Below, piece by piece: positions 55,001-62,586 of a stretch of DNA of 64,000 nt. The notes beneath the pieces are model-generated. The model searched no databases and was not told the DNA's origin. It saw only the letters and a list, made by a program, of their open reading frames with translations. The stretch is from Acinetobacter tjernbergiae DSM 14971 = CIP 107465. Its GTDB lineage: Bacteria > Pseudomonadota > Gammaproteobacteria > Pseudomonadales > Moraxellaceae. The translations under genes were made by a program, and so were the position numbers. Position 1 is the stretch's first letter. Each line of letters begins with the position of its first letter. Location: positions 58,425-122,424 of the forward strand of contig NZ_KB894365.1 of the NCBI RefSeq assembly GCF_000374425.1. The letters run 5' to 3'.

Positions 55001-57400
55001 GAGTACACACCATTTGAAGGTATTTGTTTAACCGATACTTTCCAAATGTATGAAAAAGAAGATTTGGTTGATCAAGTGCTTGTAGATAACAGTGCACGCC
55101 GTAAACGTCAGAAGTCTTTGGATATTCAGGTGATTATTGGAAATCCACCGTATTCGGCTGGTCAAGATTCTGCAAATGATAATAACGCCAATATAAAATA
55201 CCCTGCTTTAGATGAAAAAATTCGCCAAACTTATGCAGAGCGTTCAGTCGCAACAAATAAAAATGCGCTTTATGATTCATATATTCGGGCAATTAGATGG
55301 GCAAGTGATCGTATAAAAACCCAAGGAATTATAGGTTTTGTCACAAATGCTGGTTGGATTGATGCCAATACAGCAGATGGTTTGCGTAAGTGCTTAGTTG
55401 AAGAGTTTAGTAGTCTTTACATCTTCCACTTACGTGGAAATCAACGAACATCAGGAGAAAAGTCACGTCAGGAAGGCGGAAAAATCTTCGGTAGTGGAAG
55501 TCGTGCGCCAATTGCAATTTCAATTCTAGTGAAAAATCCAAACTCTCAGAAACAGGGTGAGATTTATTTTCATGATATTGGTGATTATCTAAGTCGTGAG
55601 GAAAAACTCAATAAAATTTCTGAATTTCAGAGTATGAACAATATTACGAAAGCAAATGCTTGGTCGAAGATTACGCCTGATGAACATGGTGATTGGTTAA
55701 ATCAGCGTGATAATAGTTTCAGCGCATTTATAAATTTAGGTGATAAGAAAGACAAAAATGACACTAGCTTGTTCTTAAATTACTCTCGGGGTGCTGAAAG
55801 TGGGCGTGATGCTTGGAGTTATAATAGTAGCCCTAAAAAACTTGCATATAATATTAAAAAGATGATCGATTTTTACCAAGAGCAGTTAAGTAATTTTGCG
55901 GATACATCCTTATCAATAGATAAATTCATCAATACGGACAACACGAAGATTAGTTGGACTTCAAGCTTAAAAAAACACCTAGAGAATGGTGTACATATAA
56001 CGTTTTCACCCATTGAAGTGAGAGAAGCTTTATATCGTCCATTTACCAAGCAAAAATTATATTTTTCGAATAATTTGATACACCGTGTAGGGCAAATCCC
56101 TAAAATTTTCCCCAATGATAGTAGTGGTGCGAACAAGGTTATTTCTGTAACTGGTAGAGGCGCGACAAAAGAATTTTCAGCATTAATAACAGATCAAACA
56201 CCAGACCTTGAAATGATTTCAAAAGGACAATGTTTTCCACTATCTATTTATGAAGAACTAGACAGCTCTAGTGATTATTTGTTGAGCAACGCAACGCAAC
56301 GCAACGCAACGCAACGCAACGCAACGCAACGCAACGCAACGCAACGCAACGCAACGCAACGCAACGCAACGCAACGCAACATTATACAACAGAAACTCAA
56401 TCAAATCAAAATCTTGTTATCTGTATATCCACAATGGCAAACAGAGAATTCTCAGTCCTTATATCCGACAGCATTCCAGATGTACAGTTACAAGCCAACG
56501 GTCAATGCTTCCCGCTTTATCTGTACGAAACGAACGAGGGGGGCAACCAATGAATCTAGCAATTTGCTTATCAATTACAGGAAACAAAAGCTTTTCTGCC
56601 CTAATTACAGATCAGATTCCAGACTTACACCTGATTGGCGATGCACAGTGTTTTCCTCTCTATCTTTACGAAACAGAGGAGAACAACTAATGCAAAATCA
56701 AAACTATCAAGATGATTTATTCAATACATCATCAGAACAAAATTCACAAAGTGAACAGCCAAAGTTGGTACGTAAAGATGGTATCAGCGATGCAGGTTTG
56801 GCTCATTTTCAAAAAGCCTATCCTAACGAGCAGATCAGCAAAGAAGATATTTTCTACTATGTCTATGGTTTACTGCACAGCGAAGACTACCGTAAACGCT
56901 ATGCTGACAACCTAACTAAAGAATTGCCACGTATTCCATGCGTGAAGAAATCCACAGACTTTTGGGCATTTAGCCAAGCAGGACGTGACCTCGCCCACTG
57001 GCATCTCAACTACGAAAGAGTTGAACCTTACAAGGCAACATTGGACACGGGTAGTAAGGCGTACAGCCAATTGACCGCAGAAGATTTCTATGTCGAAAAA
57101 ATGAAGTTTGCCAAGAAAGGCGAAAAAGGAACTGTCATATACAATAAACGTATTACAATCAGAGATATTCCCTTAGAGGCTTATGATTACGTAGTAAATG
57201 GTAAGCCTGCCCTAGAGTGGGTTATGGAGCGTCAAGGCGTTTCTACGCACAAAGACAGCGGTATTGTGAACGATGCTAATGATTGGGCAATTGAAACCAT
57301 GAATAATCCAGCATATCCGTTAGAGTTGTTCTTGCGTGTGATTGCGGTCAGTCTTGAAACAATGAAGATTGTTAAGTCGTTGCCTAAATTGGATATTTGA
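52022..57400 (+). CDS. Type ISP-like single-chain restriction-modification-helicase enzyme with SSR
   Basis: A 1,792-residue enzyme of the LlaGI/LlaBIII type. Domains in order: an Mrr-like nuclease (GIDLVA...AIQCK, about residues 80-100); a superfamily 2 helicase with Walker A ACGTGKT (about 203) and DEAH (about 337), and motif VI QSVGRVMR (about 611); an N6-adenine methylase with DPFTGTGTF (about 933) and NPPY (about 1,040); and a C-terminal specificity region with RKDGISDAGLAHF. It is about 200 residues longer than usual. (GCAAC)19 encodes six ATQRN repeats, then about 103 residues of unrelated sequence before the last domain. Family N-termini favour the in-frame ATG at 52052 (MSSFFDLINKYRR). 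It is probably a phase-variable defence enzyme. Confidence 0.9.
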   Translation: MQLDTLDFIKMSSFFDLINKYRRTAKTEREKGTYFELLCIKYFKNEPFYADLFADVQTYTEWAKAQGLSGKDTGIDLVATTKDGEFYAIQCKLYDADRKVTKAEIDSFLSAASKTYFKRRIIVSTTHGWSDNALTTLENQDPPVTKIDLDTLAQSAIDWSLFAEKKEVIFKKKKYLRDHQKAALTSTRIGLYDRQLERGKLIMACGTGKTFTSLKIAEECAGKGKRVLFLVPSLSLLSQTLTEWTQESTTPLHSYAVCSDNEIGKKKNSTAIDAVTTLEHELQYPATTDAARLAENVEKHHDSEHMTVVFSTYHSINTVSDAQNDYQMAEFDLIICDEAHRTTGSTHDSEDDSNFVKIHDAGFILGKKRLYMTATPRIFSDDVKNNATDYTLFSMDNEKLFGETLYTINFSEAVKRGLLVDYKVIVLTVDSDTIIEKIGATITDNKDIVVDDAARIVGCWKALSKQGIHADVEEDTAPMQRALAFCQVIDQSEKARKHQVSSTRIANIFQTVVEAYQNAEIKEGNEISHRLICEADHVDGGMGADKKEQKLNWLKAIPKQQQDEDGTERPICRVLSNVRCLSEGVDVPALDAVLFLTPRNSQVDVVQSVGRVMRLAEGKKRGYVILPVVIPPNVDANKALDDNMTYKVVWQVLNALRSHDDRFDAMINKMDLTGIDRSKMEVIAITDKVAAKAKKKGAGKGGSTIGTPTKKKKDEVEDTQHSFSFESGEIERAIVAKVVQKVGNRHHWEDWANDIAQIAQTHIKLITDILERPECNKERAVFEEFAFEIRDDLNNAVSDAEIIEMLAQHLITKPVFDALFDEYSFAANNPMAKAMQKVLDVLDQHQLDSETEALQRFYDSVKLRASGIDSAEGKQKIIVELYDKFFRNAFPRMTERLGIVYTPVEVVDFIIHSVNDVLQQEFGKSFADEGVHVLDPFTGTGTFISRLLQSGLIPPKKLTYKYKNEIHANELVLLAYYIAAINIEAVYHSEIIDEYTPFEGICLTDTFQMYEKEDLVDQVLVDNSARRKRQKSLDIQVIIGNPPYSAGQDSANDNNANIKYPALDEKIRQTYAERSVATNKNALYDSYIRAIRWASDRIKTQGIIGFVTNAGWIDANTADGLRKCLVEEFSSLYIFHLRGNQRTSGEKSRQEGGKIFGSGSRAPIAISILVKNPNSQKQGEIYFHDIGDYLSREEKLNKISEFQSMNNITKANAWSKITPDEHGDWLNQRDNSFSAFINLGDKKDKNDTSLFLNYSRGAESGRDAWSYNSSPKKLAYNIKKMIDFYQEQLSNFADTSLSIDKFINTDNTKISWTSSLKKHLENGVHITFSPIEVREALYRPFTKQKLYFSNNLIHRVGQIPKIFPNDSSGANKVISVTGRGATKEFSALITDQTPDLEMISKGQCFPLSIYEELDSSSDYLLSNATQRNATQRNATQRNATQRNATQRNATQRNIIQQKLNQIKILLSVYPQWQTENSQSLYPTAFQMYSYKPTVNASRFICTKRTRGATNESSNLLINYRKQKLFCPNYRSDSRLTPDWRCTVFSSLSLRNRGEQLMQNQNYQDDLFNTSSEQNSQSEQPKLVRKDGISDAGLAHFQKAYPNEQISKEDIFYYVYGLLHSEDYRKRYADNLTKELPRIPCVKKSTDFWAFSQAGRDLAHWHLNYERVEPYKATLDTGSKAYSQLTAEDFYVEKMKFAKKGEKGTVIYNKRITIRDIPLEAYDYVVNGKPALEWVMERQGVSTHKDSGIVNDANDWAIETMNNPAYPLELFLRVIAVSLETMKIVKSLPKLDI
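56132..56260 (+). other. Module A of the triplicated specificity segment (main frame)
   Basis: Encodes NKVISVTGRGATKEFSALI then TDQTPDLEMISKGQCFPL in the main frame. It is the copy that belongs to the ordinary type ISP C-terminal domain. Confidence 0.8.
56286..56380 (+). repeat. Pentanucleotide tandem repeat (GCAAC)19
   Basis: Ninety-five bases of perfect GCAAC units within the restriction-modification gene. The unit is not a multiple of three, so each gain or loss of a copy shifts the downstream frame. The repeat has no stop codon in any frame. Confidence 0.97.
56410..56553 (+). other. Module B of the triplicated specificity segment (frame 1)
   Basis: In a frame different from the main one this encodes NLVICISTMANREFSVLI, then SDSIPDVQLQANGQCFPLYL, ending at a TGA that overlaps an ATG (ATGA at 56550). 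It is homologous to module A in sequence and order. Confidence 0.75.
56550..56690 (+). other. Module C of the triplicated specificity segment (frame 0)
   Basis: In the third frame this encodes MNLAICLSITGNKSFSALIT, then DQIPDLHLIGDAQCFPLYLY, ending at a TAA that overlaps an ATG (TAATG at 56690). That ATG is in the main frame and opens the final domain. Confidence 0.75.
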
Positions 57401-57431
57401 CTTTCACAGTTTAATTAACACCATTTTGCTT

Positions 57432-57604
57432 ATGTCGATTTTTATTGGTTTTATCGACATAACATCATATATATGTTTATGCCATCGACATGACTTTACC
57501 ATCATGTCGATTTTTTATCATTTTATCGACATGACACTATAAATACGTTTATGCTATCGACATGACATCAAACTCATGTCGATTTTACATCACATTATCG
57601 ACAT
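57432..57604. repeat. 72-bp tandem repeat with ATGTCGAT/ATCGACAT boxes
   Basis: Period 72 bases, about 2.4 units. Boxes ATGTCGAT at 57432, 57504 and 57576; inverse boxes ATCGACAT at 57453, 57484, 57525, 57556 and 57597. Several pair as hairpins. The array ends 26 bases before the fic start. Confidence 0.85.
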
Positions 57605-57630
57605 AACAATAAATAGGGAAAGATCAAACC

Positions 57631-58740
57631 ATGACCCACTGGAAAGCAACTGAACCCTATAACGCTTTACCACCCTTACCACCTACACAAGACGTAGAAA
57701 CCAAACAGGTTTTAAAATTATGTATTGAGGCACGAGCAGCTTTGGCTGAACTCAAGCAAGCGGGCGAACTTATCCCAAATCAAACCATCTTGATTAATAT
57801 CATTCCCCTACTCGAAGCAAAAGACAGTTCGGAAATTGAAAATATTGTCACGACCACAGATAAGCTCTTTCAACATGCGCAGGGCAATGAAGATCATGCC
57901 GACCACGCCACCAAAGAAGCATTAAGATACCGTACAGCGCTCTATAGAGGTGTGCAATCTATTCAGGAACGCCCTTTAAATACGCGTACAGCAATTGAGA
58001 TATGCCAAACTATCAAAGGTGTTGAGCTTGATATACGCGCAACTACTGGTACGGCATTGAAAAATAGCTATACCAATGAGGTGATCTATACCCCACCCGT
58101 TGGACAAGATGCTATCCGCAATTTACTCTCCAATTTAGACCATTTCCTACATTACAATGAAGATATAGACCCATTGATTAAAATGGCAATTGCACACTAC
58201 CAGTTTGAAGCAATCCACCCTTTTATTGATGGTAATGGACGTACTGGGCGGATTTTGAATATTCTATATTTGATGGATAGTCAATTACTTACTTTACCGA
58301 TTCTATATCTCAGTCGTTTTATTATTCAGAACAAAGCCAAATATTACGAATTGCTATTGAGTGTAACAACTCAAGAAAATTGGCAAGAATGGATTTTGTT
58401 CATGCTACAAGCAGTCAAGAACACTTGTGAATGGACGATCACCAAGATCAATAGCATTAGACGTTTACACGAACATACGATCGAATATATCAAAACTAAT
58501 GCCGATAAAGTCTATTCGCGCGAACTGGTAGATGTCATCTTTGAACAGCCTTATAGCAGGATATCCAACCTTGTAGATAAAGGAATAGTAAAACGGCAGG
58601 CTGCATCAACCTATCTTAAAAAATTAGTTGAGATTGGTGTATTAGAAGAATTAAACATCGGGAAAGAAAAACTCTTTTTACATCCAAAGTTATTACAACT
58701 ATTAACCAGTGATGACAATTCGTTTTCTGCCTATCCTTAG
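57631..58740 (+). CDS. Fic-domain protein
   Basis: A 369-residue class II-type Fic enzyme, expected to transfer AMP or a similar nucleotide moiety to a target protein. The catalytic motif HPFIDGNGRTGR begins at H196. The N-terminal inhibitory motif pattern Ser-x3-Glu-Asn is visible in SSEIEN near residue 72, so the enzyme should be self-inhibited. A C-terminal winged-helix (about 290-360, KRQAASTYLKKLVEIGVLEE) suggests DNA binding or autoregulation at the 72-bp repeats just upstream. It is the last gene of element 1. Confidence 0.9.
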   Translation: MTHWKATEPYNALPPLPPTQDVETKQVLKLCIEARAALAELKQAGELIPNQTILINIIPLLEAKDSSEIENIVTTTDKLFQHAQGNEDHADHATKEALRYRTALYRGVQSIQERPLNTRTAIEICQTIKGVELDIRATTGTALKNSYTNEVIYTPPVGQDAIRNLLSNLDHFLHYNEDIDPLIKMAIAHYQFEAIHPFIDGNGRTGRILNILYLMDSQLLTLPILYLSRFIIQNKAKYYELLLSVTTQENWQEWILFMLQAVKNTCEWTITKINSIRRLHEHTIEYIKTNADKVYSRELVDVIFEQPYSRISNLVDKGIVKRQAASTYLKKLVEIGVLEELNIGKEKLFLHPKLLQLLTSDDNSFSAYP

Positions 58741-58812
58741 TCAATTTACGCGTATCGCAAATTCAGGAGTAAAAGTTGCAATACGTGCAACTTACAATTA
58801 ACTTTTTCCACT

Positions 58813-58834
58813 TGACGGTATAAATGACGGTATA
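58813..58834. promoter_or_regulatory. Right-end arm-type sites of integrase 1
   Basis: Two direct copies of TGACGGTATA spaced 12 bases, matching the left-end sites of the element. Confidence 0.5.
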
Positions 58835-58895
58835 TTTAAAATATATAAAAATTATTATTTTTAAATACAAATACTTAAAAAACAAATTTAACGGA

Positions 58896-58909
58896 CTCTC
58901 TCACCGCCA
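58896..58909 (+). repeat. att site shared by element 1 (right) and element 2 (left)
   Basis: CTCTCTCACCGCCA, identical to the tRNA-Ser 3' end at 42094-42107. A second integrase module follows directly. Confidence 0.85.
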
Positions 58910-58941
58910 AGTTTATTTTCTATGATATCTCATAGAGTTCT

Positions 58942-58977
58942 AAAAGCTTAAATCTAAAGGGTTTAAGCTTTTTTTAT
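58942..58977 (+). terminator. tRNA-type terminator after second att copy
   Basis: AAAAGCTTAAA and TTTAAGCTTTT form an 11-bp stem followed by T. It parallels the hairpin after tRNA-Ser at 42141. Confidence 0.75.
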
Positions 58978-59021
58978 TGCCTTATGTTTTCCAATTAACT
59001 CTATTGAATCCTGATATAGTT

Positions 59022-59069
59022 GGGGGTATAAATGGGGGTATAAGAAATCTCCCCTATTTTTATACCCCC
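59022..59069. promoter_or_regulatory. Arm-type sites for integrase 2
   Basis: GGGGGTATA at 59022 and 59034 and its inverse TATACCCCC at 59061. They have the same GGTATA end as the element 1 sites but a different core, which fits two integrases with distinct arm specificity. Confidence 0.5.
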
Positions 59070-59092
59070 AATTTTCTACGGAAACTACTGCA

Positions 59093-60286
59093 ATGCTTAC
59101 AGATGCTCAGGTCAGAAAGATCAAACCATTAGATAAGAAAACCAAATATTCTGATGAAAAAGGCATGTATCTAGAAGTCACGCCATCAGGTGGTATGCAC
59201 TGGCGTATGAAATTTCGCTTCAATGGCAAAGAAAATATTTTTAGCATTGGTTCATATCCTGACACCACACTTGCCCAAGCAAGAAGGATTCGTGATGAGG
59301 CACGCTTAAACTTAAAAGATGGAATTAATCCAAACGAGGCGAAGAAACAAAAAAAATTGCAGGTCGATGAAAGCACACTTTTCAGAGCGCTTGCAATGGA
59401 ATGGATGGGAGACCGTAAAGCAGTCATTAAAGAAACGACTTATTTACGTGATTTGTCGGTATTTGAAAAAGATCTATTCCCTGCTCTAGGTGATATGCCT
59501 ATTGATCAGATTAAGGGTAAAGATGTACTTGCCTGTGCAAAAAAAATTGAGGAGCGTGGTGCATTAGAAATGGCAAAACGCTCAATTCCTCTGGCAGGAC
59601 GTATTTTCCGATTTGCGATTCGTAAAGGCATTATTGAGAACGATCCTACCCCACATTTAGGCGAGGCTCTCAAGCCTCGTAAAGTAAAAAATATGGCTCG
59701 TCTGGATATTTCGGAATTCCCTGCCTTTCTTGAACGTATGGATCGTTATCATGGCAATCTTATCATTAGATCAGCCCTACAGTTGATGACGCTTACTTTT
59801 GTCAGAACAGCAGAGCTTAGAATGATGGAGTGGAATGAGATTGATTATGAGCATCGTTTATGGCGTATTCCAGCACATAAAATGAAAATGGCTATGCCAC
59901 ATATTGTGCCTCTCTCCAAACAGGCTTTAGATATACTGGAAAAGATTCAACCAATTACAGGCATAAAACAGTACGTTTTCTATAATTACAGCACAGCTAA
60001 GCCAATCAGTAGCAATGCTCTTTTATGTGCAATTCGCACCATGGGATATAACGGTAAAATGACAGGACATGGCTTCCGTGGACTTGCATCTACAACCTTA
60101 CATGAACAAGGCTATATGCATGACGCGATTGAAATTCAGTTAGCTCATAGGGTTGGTAATGCCGTATCACAGGCTTACAATCATGCTCAACATCTTGAGT
60201 ATCGGGTTAAGATGATGCAGGAATGGTCTGATTTTATTGATGGGTTAAGGGGTAAAGTCTCTCAGCTATCCGACAACATTATATAA
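59093..60286 (+). CDS. int: Tyrosine-type site-specific integrase of element 2
   Basis: A 397-residue P4-type integrase. The N-terminal domain (KYSDEKGMYLEVTPSGGMHWRMKFRF, in two halves) and the catalytic motifs (VRTAELRMMEW; MTGHGFRGLAS; late Tyr in AYNHAQHLEYR) are present. It uses the same att core as integrase 1 but is clearly a different protein. The ATG directly follows its arm sites. Confidence 0.93.
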   Translation: MLTDAQVRKIKPLDKKTKYSDEKGMYLEVTPSGGMHWRMKFRFNGKENIFSIGSYPDTTLAQARRIRDEARLNLKDGINPNEAKKQKKLQVDESTLFRALAMEWMGDRKAVIKETTYLRDLSVFEKDLFPALGDMPIDQIKGKDVLACAKKIEERGALEMAKRSIPLAGRIFRFAIRKGIIENDPTPHLGEALKPRKVKNMARLDISEFPAFLERMDRYHGNLIIRSALQLMTLTFVRTAELRMMEWNEIDYEHRLWRIPAHKMKMAMPHIVPLSKQALDILEKIQPITGIKQYVFYNYSTAKPISSNALLCAIRTMGYNGKMTGHGFRGLASTTLHEQGYMHDAIEIQLAHRVGNAVSQAYNHAQHLEYRVKMMQEWSDFIDGLRGKVSQLSDNII

Positions 60287-60308
60287 TATTGATAAAAGAA
60301 TAAAATTA

Positions 60309-60674
60309 ATGGTATATTTTTTATTCTACAATTTCCATGGAAAAAAGATGCTTCCATCTCATGAGATTCACTTTCTAGAAAAAATCTTTCTTTGTTTAAA
60401 TATTCCCTTCTTTGAAGAGAAAATATTAAATAGCAGCTTAGTCGTAAGTATCAATAATGCTTGTAATGGCGAACCATCAAGCGTCATTATTGAATTAAGC
60501 GGTACTCCTCCACTTTTTACTTTATTTATGGATCTATGCTATTCTAAACCTACTCTTTTAGTGAATAGTAAAATAATTACTCATAATCGTTACGCAAGAT
60601 ACAATGATGTCATAAATATTATTAAACACTTCTTAAAAGAATATTATTTAATACGTTCAAAACATCCCACATAA
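60309..60674 (+). CDS. Hypothetical protein
   Basis: This protein of up to 121 residues was not recognised. An in-frame ATG at 60348 is an alternative start, because the first 13 residues are aromatic-rich and may be untranslated. It is predicted soluble. It sits 22 bases after the integrase on the same strand and converges with the membrane-protein operon. Confidence 0.5.
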   Translation: MVYFLFYNFHGKKMLPSHEIHFLEKIFLCLNIPFFEEKILNSSLVVSINNACNGEPSSVIIELSGTPPLFTLFMDLCYSKPTLLVNSKIITHNRYARYNDVINIIKHFLKEYYLIRSKHPT

Positions 60675-60685
60675 AGATATAAAAA

Positions 60686-61330
60686 TTATTTTTGTTCAAA
60701 TTTAACAGGTAGTTTTTTCGCCAAGCTTAATATAGAAGCAACCCACCTACCTACACTCAACAAAACTACTACCGCTAGGATAATATTCAATCCTTTAAAA
60801 AATACAAAAAAATCAAACCATTTCTTTGAAATATAAAAAGGCACCACATCAAAGTACTTAAAGATCCACAAAAATATATCATTAAATAAAAAAATAAAAA
60901 CACTAACTACATAGTAAATAAAAATACTAATAAATAAAATTTCTAAGGTTTTCTTTTTAAATCTTGTGTGAAGTTCAATGTTTTCATCATCTATTTTTTT
61001 AATATTAACAAAAGCCCAACTATTTATAAAATCATGCATCACATTAAAAATATTGTTACATTTATTTTTGATGCAAAAATCAAGAAAGAGTCCACCTACA
61101 TCATCCCTACAAGTAACTTCTCTGGCAGCAATATCCCTTATCACAAATTCAATATTAAGTTTTTGATAGTAATCATTAATGTAGCTTTGCAAGGCCTCAC
61201 GTTGGGCTTTAAAAAATTTTCGCTTATGTGCCATTCGATAAGTTTTGTCAAAAAACCATAATAAAACGGGAAAGAACGTAACTATATATTTTAAAATAAT
61301 TTCCAAAAGTACATTTCTCCAATAATTCAC
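60686..61330 (-). CDS. Membrane protein of the NdpA-linked operon (small)
   Basis: A 214-residue protein of unknown family. Hydrophobic segments lie near residues 9-27, 130-155 and 183-207, with a soluble middle (about 35-125) rich in Asn, Asp and Cys (CRDDVGGLFLDFCIKNKC). It overlaps the preceding gene by four bases (ATGA), so it is translationally coupled to it. Confidence 0.75.
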   Translation of the reverse strand: MNYWRNVLLEIILKYIVTFFPVLLWFFDKTYRMAHKRKFFKAQREALQSYINDYYQKLNIEFVIRDIAAREVTCRDDVGGLFLDFCIKNKCNNIFNVMHDFINSWAFVNIKKIDDENIELHTRFKKKTLEILFISIFIYYVVSVFIFLFNDIFLWIFKYFDVVPFYISKKWFDFFVFFKGLNIILAVVVLLSVGRWVASILSLAKKLPVKFEQK

Positions 61331-62574
61331 TCATAGTTATTATAAAACTTAAACAAACCAATCATTAAAACAAATGACATTATTAGAAAAGAGAAATAAC
61401 TATTTTCAAATGAATAATAAAAAAACAAAATAAAAATCAAACCAAAAGCAATTGCAACAGCACAATCTATCCATAGAAGCATTTTCTTTTGATGTTCATA
61501 TCTGTTGTTAATTTGTTCGAATGAGCCTTTAAATTTATCAGCTATAGCTTTATGCTTAGCTTCTAATAATTTTTTGTGACTATCAATCTCATCTTTTAGT
61601 GCAGCAAGAGTATTGTGTTGATTTCTAATAAGAATAGTTAATGTAAAAGCATAAAATAAAATCCCTGCGAATATTATAAAATTCTTTGCATCAACAGAAA
61701 AAATTAAAACACTACTATTTTGATTACTTTTAATTAAATTTAAATTTGCTCCTGCTAATATAACAGATACAGGCACACCTATTAATTGAGACTGGATATC
61801 TGAAAAAACTTTATTCAAACGTATAGTAAAGTCAACCTTATCCTTTTCAACCTCTTTTTTTACTGTTTCATAAGAAAAGTTAGACATATATAAGTCTAAT
61901 TCATCATTAATATAATCACATATTTTATCAAATTGATTAATAACATCAGATAACTTTATTTCACTCGTTCCACCAAAGTATCCAACCAATGCTTTTTTAA
62001 AAATATGTTTTTTCTCTTTAGGATTAAGCACATCATCGCTAAATTTAGAAATTATATCATCTAGATTTCGAAGTTCAACCAAATCACTGGCTTCATATTC
62101 ATCAGTAATTATTAACTTCTTTTTATCTAAAAAAACCAAACTATAGGCAATGGGATTTTCATTAATATGATCAGCATTAGATTTTAAAAAATTATATAAA
62201 TTAATTATTTTTATATATTTACCAACTTTACCTGATGGTTCTTCATCCATTAAATATATTTGTTTAATATCTCTAATATAAAAATTAGAAAATGGGATAA
62301 TACGACGATCACTTGAGTTTAATAATAGCTTGTCAAAATTAGAGTAGGTTCCTGAAGGATGGTCAAATTGAATCTTTAACGTTGTAGAATTAAAACTCCA
62401 GTCTAATTCATAATCATCTTTATATTTATTATATATTTCATTAATTTTATCAAAGTCACTTTTATTTTTGGCGCACCCCTCTACCCCTCCAACTGAATCC
62501 TTTGTCAGAGGGTCTAATAAATCGTAAACGTTTATCATTTCTTTTAGAAATGATTTATCAATTTGGTCAGTCAT
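61327..62574 (-). CDS. Membrane protein of the NdpA-linked operon (large)
   Basis: A 415-residue protein of unknown family. The N-terminal 260 residues are soluble and acidic; membrane helices lie near 272-290, 305-325, 365-388 and 392-412, and a charged, likely coiled-coil segment (about 325-360) sits between the second and third. It starts 12 bases after the NdpA-like gene. The layout (cytosolic sensor-like domain plus membrane part) resembles effector subunits of known defence systems, but no homologue was recognised. Confidence 0.75.
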   Translation of the reverse strand: MTDQIDKSFLKEMINVYDLLDPLTKDSVGGVEGCAKNKSDFDKINEIYNKYKDDYELDWSFNSTTLKIQFDHPSGTYSNFDKLLLNSSDRRIIPFSNFYIRDIKQIYLMDEEPSGKVGKYIKIINLYNFLKSNADHINENPIAYSLVFLDKKKLIITDEYEASDLVELRNLDDIISKFSDDVLNPKEKKHIFKKALVGYFGGTSEIKLSDVINQFDKICDYINDELDLYMSNFSYETVKKEVEKDKVDFTIRLNKVFSDIQSQLIGVPVSVILAGANLNLIKSNQNSSVLIFSVDAKNFIIFAGILFYAFTLTILIRNQHNTLAALKDEIDSHKKLLEAKHKAIADKFKGSFEQINNRYEHQKKMLLWIDCAVAIAFGLIFILFFYYSFENSYFSFLIMSFVLMIGLFKFYNNYE

Positions 62575-62586
62575 AGCATAAATTTA

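Larger units (their letters stand above)
42094..58909. mobile_element. Integrative element 1 (phage-satellite-like) at tRNA-Ser
   Basis: Bounded by the 14-bp direct repeat CTCTCTCACCGCCA. It carries, in order: a P4-type integrase; a noncoding block with hairpins; an ejection-like protein; a lipoprotein; two HGG-motif proteins each next to a structured repeat; an iteron cluster; a DUF3987 replication-like protein; three small ORFs including an Icd/Ash type; an AlpA-type regulator; and a cargo region with an unknown gene, a large restriction-modification gene and fic. The lack of capsid, portal, tail and conjugation genes suggests a satellite rather than a prophage or ICE. This is an interpretation from gene content. 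Confidence 0.8.
58741..59092. other. Junction region between elements 1 and 2 (352 bases)
   Basis: There is no gene. It holds the right-end arm sites of integrase 1 (58813 and 58825), the att copy, a tRNA-type terminator hairpin and the arm sites of integrase 2. Confidence 0.75.

Noticed and set aside
56286..56380. Short tandem repeat as a CRISPR-like array
   Set aside because: The 5-bp units are perfectly contiguous with no spacers, and no cas genes are present; it is a simple sequence repeat.
56505..56690. A separate 61-residue gene inside the restriction-modification locus
   Set aside because: Its frame is open all the way back to the repeat tract, and its sequence is module C of the specificity segment; it is better treated as an alternative C-terminus than as an independent gene.
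57432..57604. 72-bp repeats as a mini-CRISPR array
   Set aside because: The whole 72-bp unit is repeated, including the parts that would be spacers, and it contains several inverted boxes.
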